A DNA stretch of 7,684 nt from Pseudomonadota bacterium. Its GTDB lineage: Bacteria; Desulfobacterota; JADFVX01. The stretch's first letter is position 1; every line of letters begins with the position of its first letter. Below, in pieces: positions 5,789 through 7,684 of this stretch. The notes under the pieces are model-generated. The model was not told where the DNA came from. It ran no database searches and was given only the letters and a program-made list of their open reading frames with translations. Location: NCBI GenBank assembly GCA_015222755.1, contig JADFVX010000104.1, positions 1 through 7,684 on the forward strand, in the 5' to 3' direction. The translations under genes and the position numbers were made by a program.

Positions 5789-7684
5789 ATGGCAAAGATT
5801 CTTTGGACAAAGATCGACGAGGCACCGGCACTGGCGACCTACTCACTTCTTCCTATTGTTCAGGCATTTACCGGGGCGGCAGGTGTAGAGGTTGAGGCAA
5901 GAGATATCTCACTTGCAGGAAGGATCATAGCAAACTTTCCTGACAACCTGACTGCAGACCAGAAGATTGATGACGAGCTTACTAAATTGGGTGAGATAGC
6001 AAAGACGCCTGATGCCAACATCATCAAGCTTCCTAACGTAAGTGCCTCTATTCCACAGCTTAAAGCTGCAATAAAGGAGCTTCAGGACCACGGATACAAT
6101 GTACCCGACTTTCCTGAAAACCCTCAAAATGATGCAGAAAAAGAGCTTAAGGAAAGATTTTCCAAGTGTCTCGGAAGCGCCGTTAACCCCGTTCTTCGTG
6201 AAGGAAACTCAGACCGTCGCGCAGCAACTGCGGTAAAGAACTTCGCAAAGAATAACCCGCACAGGATGGGTAAGTGGAGCTCTGATTCCAAGACTCACGT
6301 ATCTACTATGAGCAGCGGAGACTTTGCCTCTAACGAAATATCTACAACAATAGGAGCAGCTACCACTGCAAAGATCGAATTTGTAGATGGCAGCGGCAAT
6401 GCAACAACTCTTAAAGATGGCCTCCCTCTCCAGAAGGGTGAGGTTCTTGATGCTGCCTTCATGAGCAAGAATGCACTTACAAAGTTTCTTGCCGAGCAGA
6501 TCGAAGATGCCAAAGCAAAGGGCGTTCTCTTCTCTCTCCACATGAAGGCAACAATGATGAAGGTCTCCGACCCTATCATCTTCGGTCACTGCGTAAAGGT
6601 ATTTTACAAGGACGCTATTGAAAAGCATGCCGATACCATCAAGGAACTCAGAGTGGATTTCAACAACGGCCTTGGCGACCTTTACACCAAGATAGAGAAT
6701 CTCCCGGCAGACAAGAAGGCCGAGATCGAGGCTGACATCCAGGCGGTTTACAAGACTCGTCCAGAACTTGCCATGGTTGACTCCGACAAGGGGATCACAA
6801 ACCTCCATGTACCAAGTGACATCATCATCGATGCATCCATGCCTCCAGTCATACGTGACGGCGGTATCATGTGGGATCCTAGCGGCAATGCTGCTGACTG
6901 TAAGTGTGTCATTCCTGACCACAGCTATGCAAGCCTCTACAGCGAGACCATCGACAACTGCATCGCAAACGGCGCACTTGACGTAACTAAGATGGGAACA
7001 GTTCCAAACGTTGGCCTTATGGCCCAGAAGGCGGAAGAGTATGGTTCTCACCCGACTACCTTCGAAGCTCCAGGCAACGGTACCATCCGTATGGTTGATG
7101 CAGATGGCAACACCATCCACGAAAGCAGCGTTGAAGAAGGAGACATCTGGCGTTCATGCACCGTTAAGGATGCTCCAATTCAGGACTGGGTAAAGCTTGC
7201 TGTAACACGTGCAAGGGCTACAGGTGATCCAGCAGTATTCTGGCTCGATCCTGATCGTGCTCACCATATTGAAATCAAAAAGAAGGTTGATCTCTACTTG
7301 AAAGATCATGACACAAACGGTCTTGATATCCGCATCATGAGCGTTGCAGAGGCTGCAAAGCTTTCCGTTGAAAGAATGAGGGACGGTCTTAATACTATCT
7401 CTGTAACAGGTAACGTTCTCAGGGATTACAACACAGACCTCTACCCGATCCTCGAGCTTAACACAAGCGCAAAGATGCCCTCCATCGTTCCACTTATGAA
7501 CGGTGGCGGACTCTTTGAGACAGGCGCCGGTGGTTCTGCACCAAAGCATGTACAGCAGTTCATGCAGGAAGGCTACCTCCGTTGGGATTCTCTCGGTGAG
7601 TTCCTTGCACTTGGCGTATCTCTTGAGCACCTTGCAAGCGCATACAGCAACGATAAGGCGAAGGTACTTGCCGCAGCTCTCGAC
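5789..7684 (+). CDS. icd: Monomeric NADP-type isocitrate dehydrogenase (3'-truncated)
   Basis: The frame is open from ATG 5789 to the window's last base: 632 residues, with roughly the last 105-110 of a ~740-residue family missing. It belongs to the monomeric IDH class (unrelated in length and fold organisation to the common homodimeric enzyme) and oxidatively decarboxylates isocitrate to 2-oxoglutarate with Mg2+ or Mn2+. It opens M-A-K-I-L-W-T-K-I-D-E-A-P-A-L-A-T-Y-S. Residues aligning at a constant offset of two with the Azotobacter vinelandii enzyme's substrate and metal site include N83, S130, N133, R137, R143, K253, D348, Y418, R545, D546 and D550. K586-H587 and R598 occupy the region that recognises the NADP 2'-phosphate, pointing to NADP; a further expected arginine lies past the edge. 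A GAGG site (5776-5779) lies 9 nt before ATG. It probably shares a transcript with acn, giving consecutive TCA steps. Confidence 0.95.
   Translation, partial: MAKILWTKIDEAPALATYSLLPIVQAFTGAAGVEVEARDISLAGRIIANFPDNLTADQKIDDELTKLGEIAKTPDANIIKLPNVSASIPQLKAAIKELQDHGYNVPDFPENPQNDAEKELKERFSKCLGSAVNPVLREGNSDRRAATAVKNFAKNNPHRMGKWSSDSKTHVSTMSSGDFASNEISTTIGAATTAKIEFVDGSGNATTLKDGLPLQKGEVLDAAFMSKNALTKFLAEQIEDAKAKGVLFSLHMKATMMKVSDPIIFGHCVKVFYKDAIEKHADTIKELRVDFNNGLGDLYTKIENLPADKKAEIEADIQAVYKTRPELAMVDSDKGITNLHVPSDIIIDASMPPVIRDGGIMWDPSGNAADCKCVIPDHSYASLYSETIDNCIANGALDVTKMGTVPNVGLMAQKAEEYGSHPTTFEAPGNGTIRMVDADGNTIHESSVEEGDIWRSCTVKDAPIQDWVKLAVTRARATGDPAVFWLDPDRAHHIEIKKKVDLYLKDHDTNGLDIRIMSVAEAAKLSVERMRDGLNTISVTGNVLRDYNTDLYPILELNTSAKMPSIVPLMNGGGLFETGAGGSAPKHVQQFMQEGYLRWDSLGEFLALGVSLEHLASAYSNDKAKVLAAALD

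Noticed and set aside
6209..7120. A 303-codon open frame on the minus strand
   Set aside because: It lies wholly antisense to the clearly homologous icd gene. Its product is cysteine- and valine-rich with no recognisable domain. Long antisense frames are expected opposite a strongly codon-biased gene.
7154..7630. A 158-codon open frame on the minus strand
   Set aside because: Also antisense to icd, with no family resemblance; a shadow of the codon bias on the other strand.

Overview
The window is an ordinary-looking chromosomal segment of a Gram-negative-type bacterium of moderate GC content. It holds six protein genes and no sign of mobile DNA, CRISPR or RNA genes. The gene types (a 639-residue 'Aquifex-type' aconitase, a monomeric isocitrate dehydrogenase, an RNase E/G of intermediate length, a membrane mannosyltransferase-like protein carrying TPRs) fit a deltaproteobacterial/Desulfobacterota, Nitrospirota or similar lineage. 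No single marker fixes the taxon, so this placement is weak.

Layout. (1) 2-844, plus strand: the 3' part of a gene cut by the left edge, encoding the C-terminal soluble region of a PMT/GT39-like glycosyltransferase followed by two TPR units. (2) 840-868: a perfect 9-bp inverted repeat between convergent genes; it overlaps both stop codons and looks like a shared terminator. (3) 3607 down to 854, minus strand: a probable three-gene operon in the order Nudix hydrolase (TTG start), AMMECR1-domain protein (amrA, overlapping the Nudix gene by 19 bp) and RNase E/G. A near-consensus promoter (TTGACT, 17-bp spacer, TATAAA with an extended -10 TG) lies in front of it at 3710-3682. (4) 3608-3811: a 204-bp divergent intergenic region holding that promoter and a weaker plus-strand candidate for the next genes. 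(5) 3812-5731 and 5789-7684, plus strand: aconitase followed by monomeric NADP-type isocitrate dehydrogenase. The second gene runs off the right edge still open, with about 632 residues visible of a family size near 740.

Functionally, the plus-strand pair carries out consecutive TCA-cycle steps (citrate to isocitrate to 2-oxoglutarate, with reduced nicotinamide cofactor). The minus-strand operon joins RNA processing to nucleotide-metabolite clean-up and to a conserved protein of uncertain function. The least ordinary non-coding feature is an almost perfect 23-bp tandem duplication that starts in the last sense codon of the aconitase gene and fills most of the gap before icd. Its junction creates a perfect TATAAT hexamer.

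I did not find evidence of a new multi-gene system. The points worth a second look are small: the tandem duplication, the hairpin overlapping two genes, the basic tail and terminal amphipathic segment of the RNase, and the Nudix-amrA-RNase linkage. No stretch over 300 bases lacks a gene.
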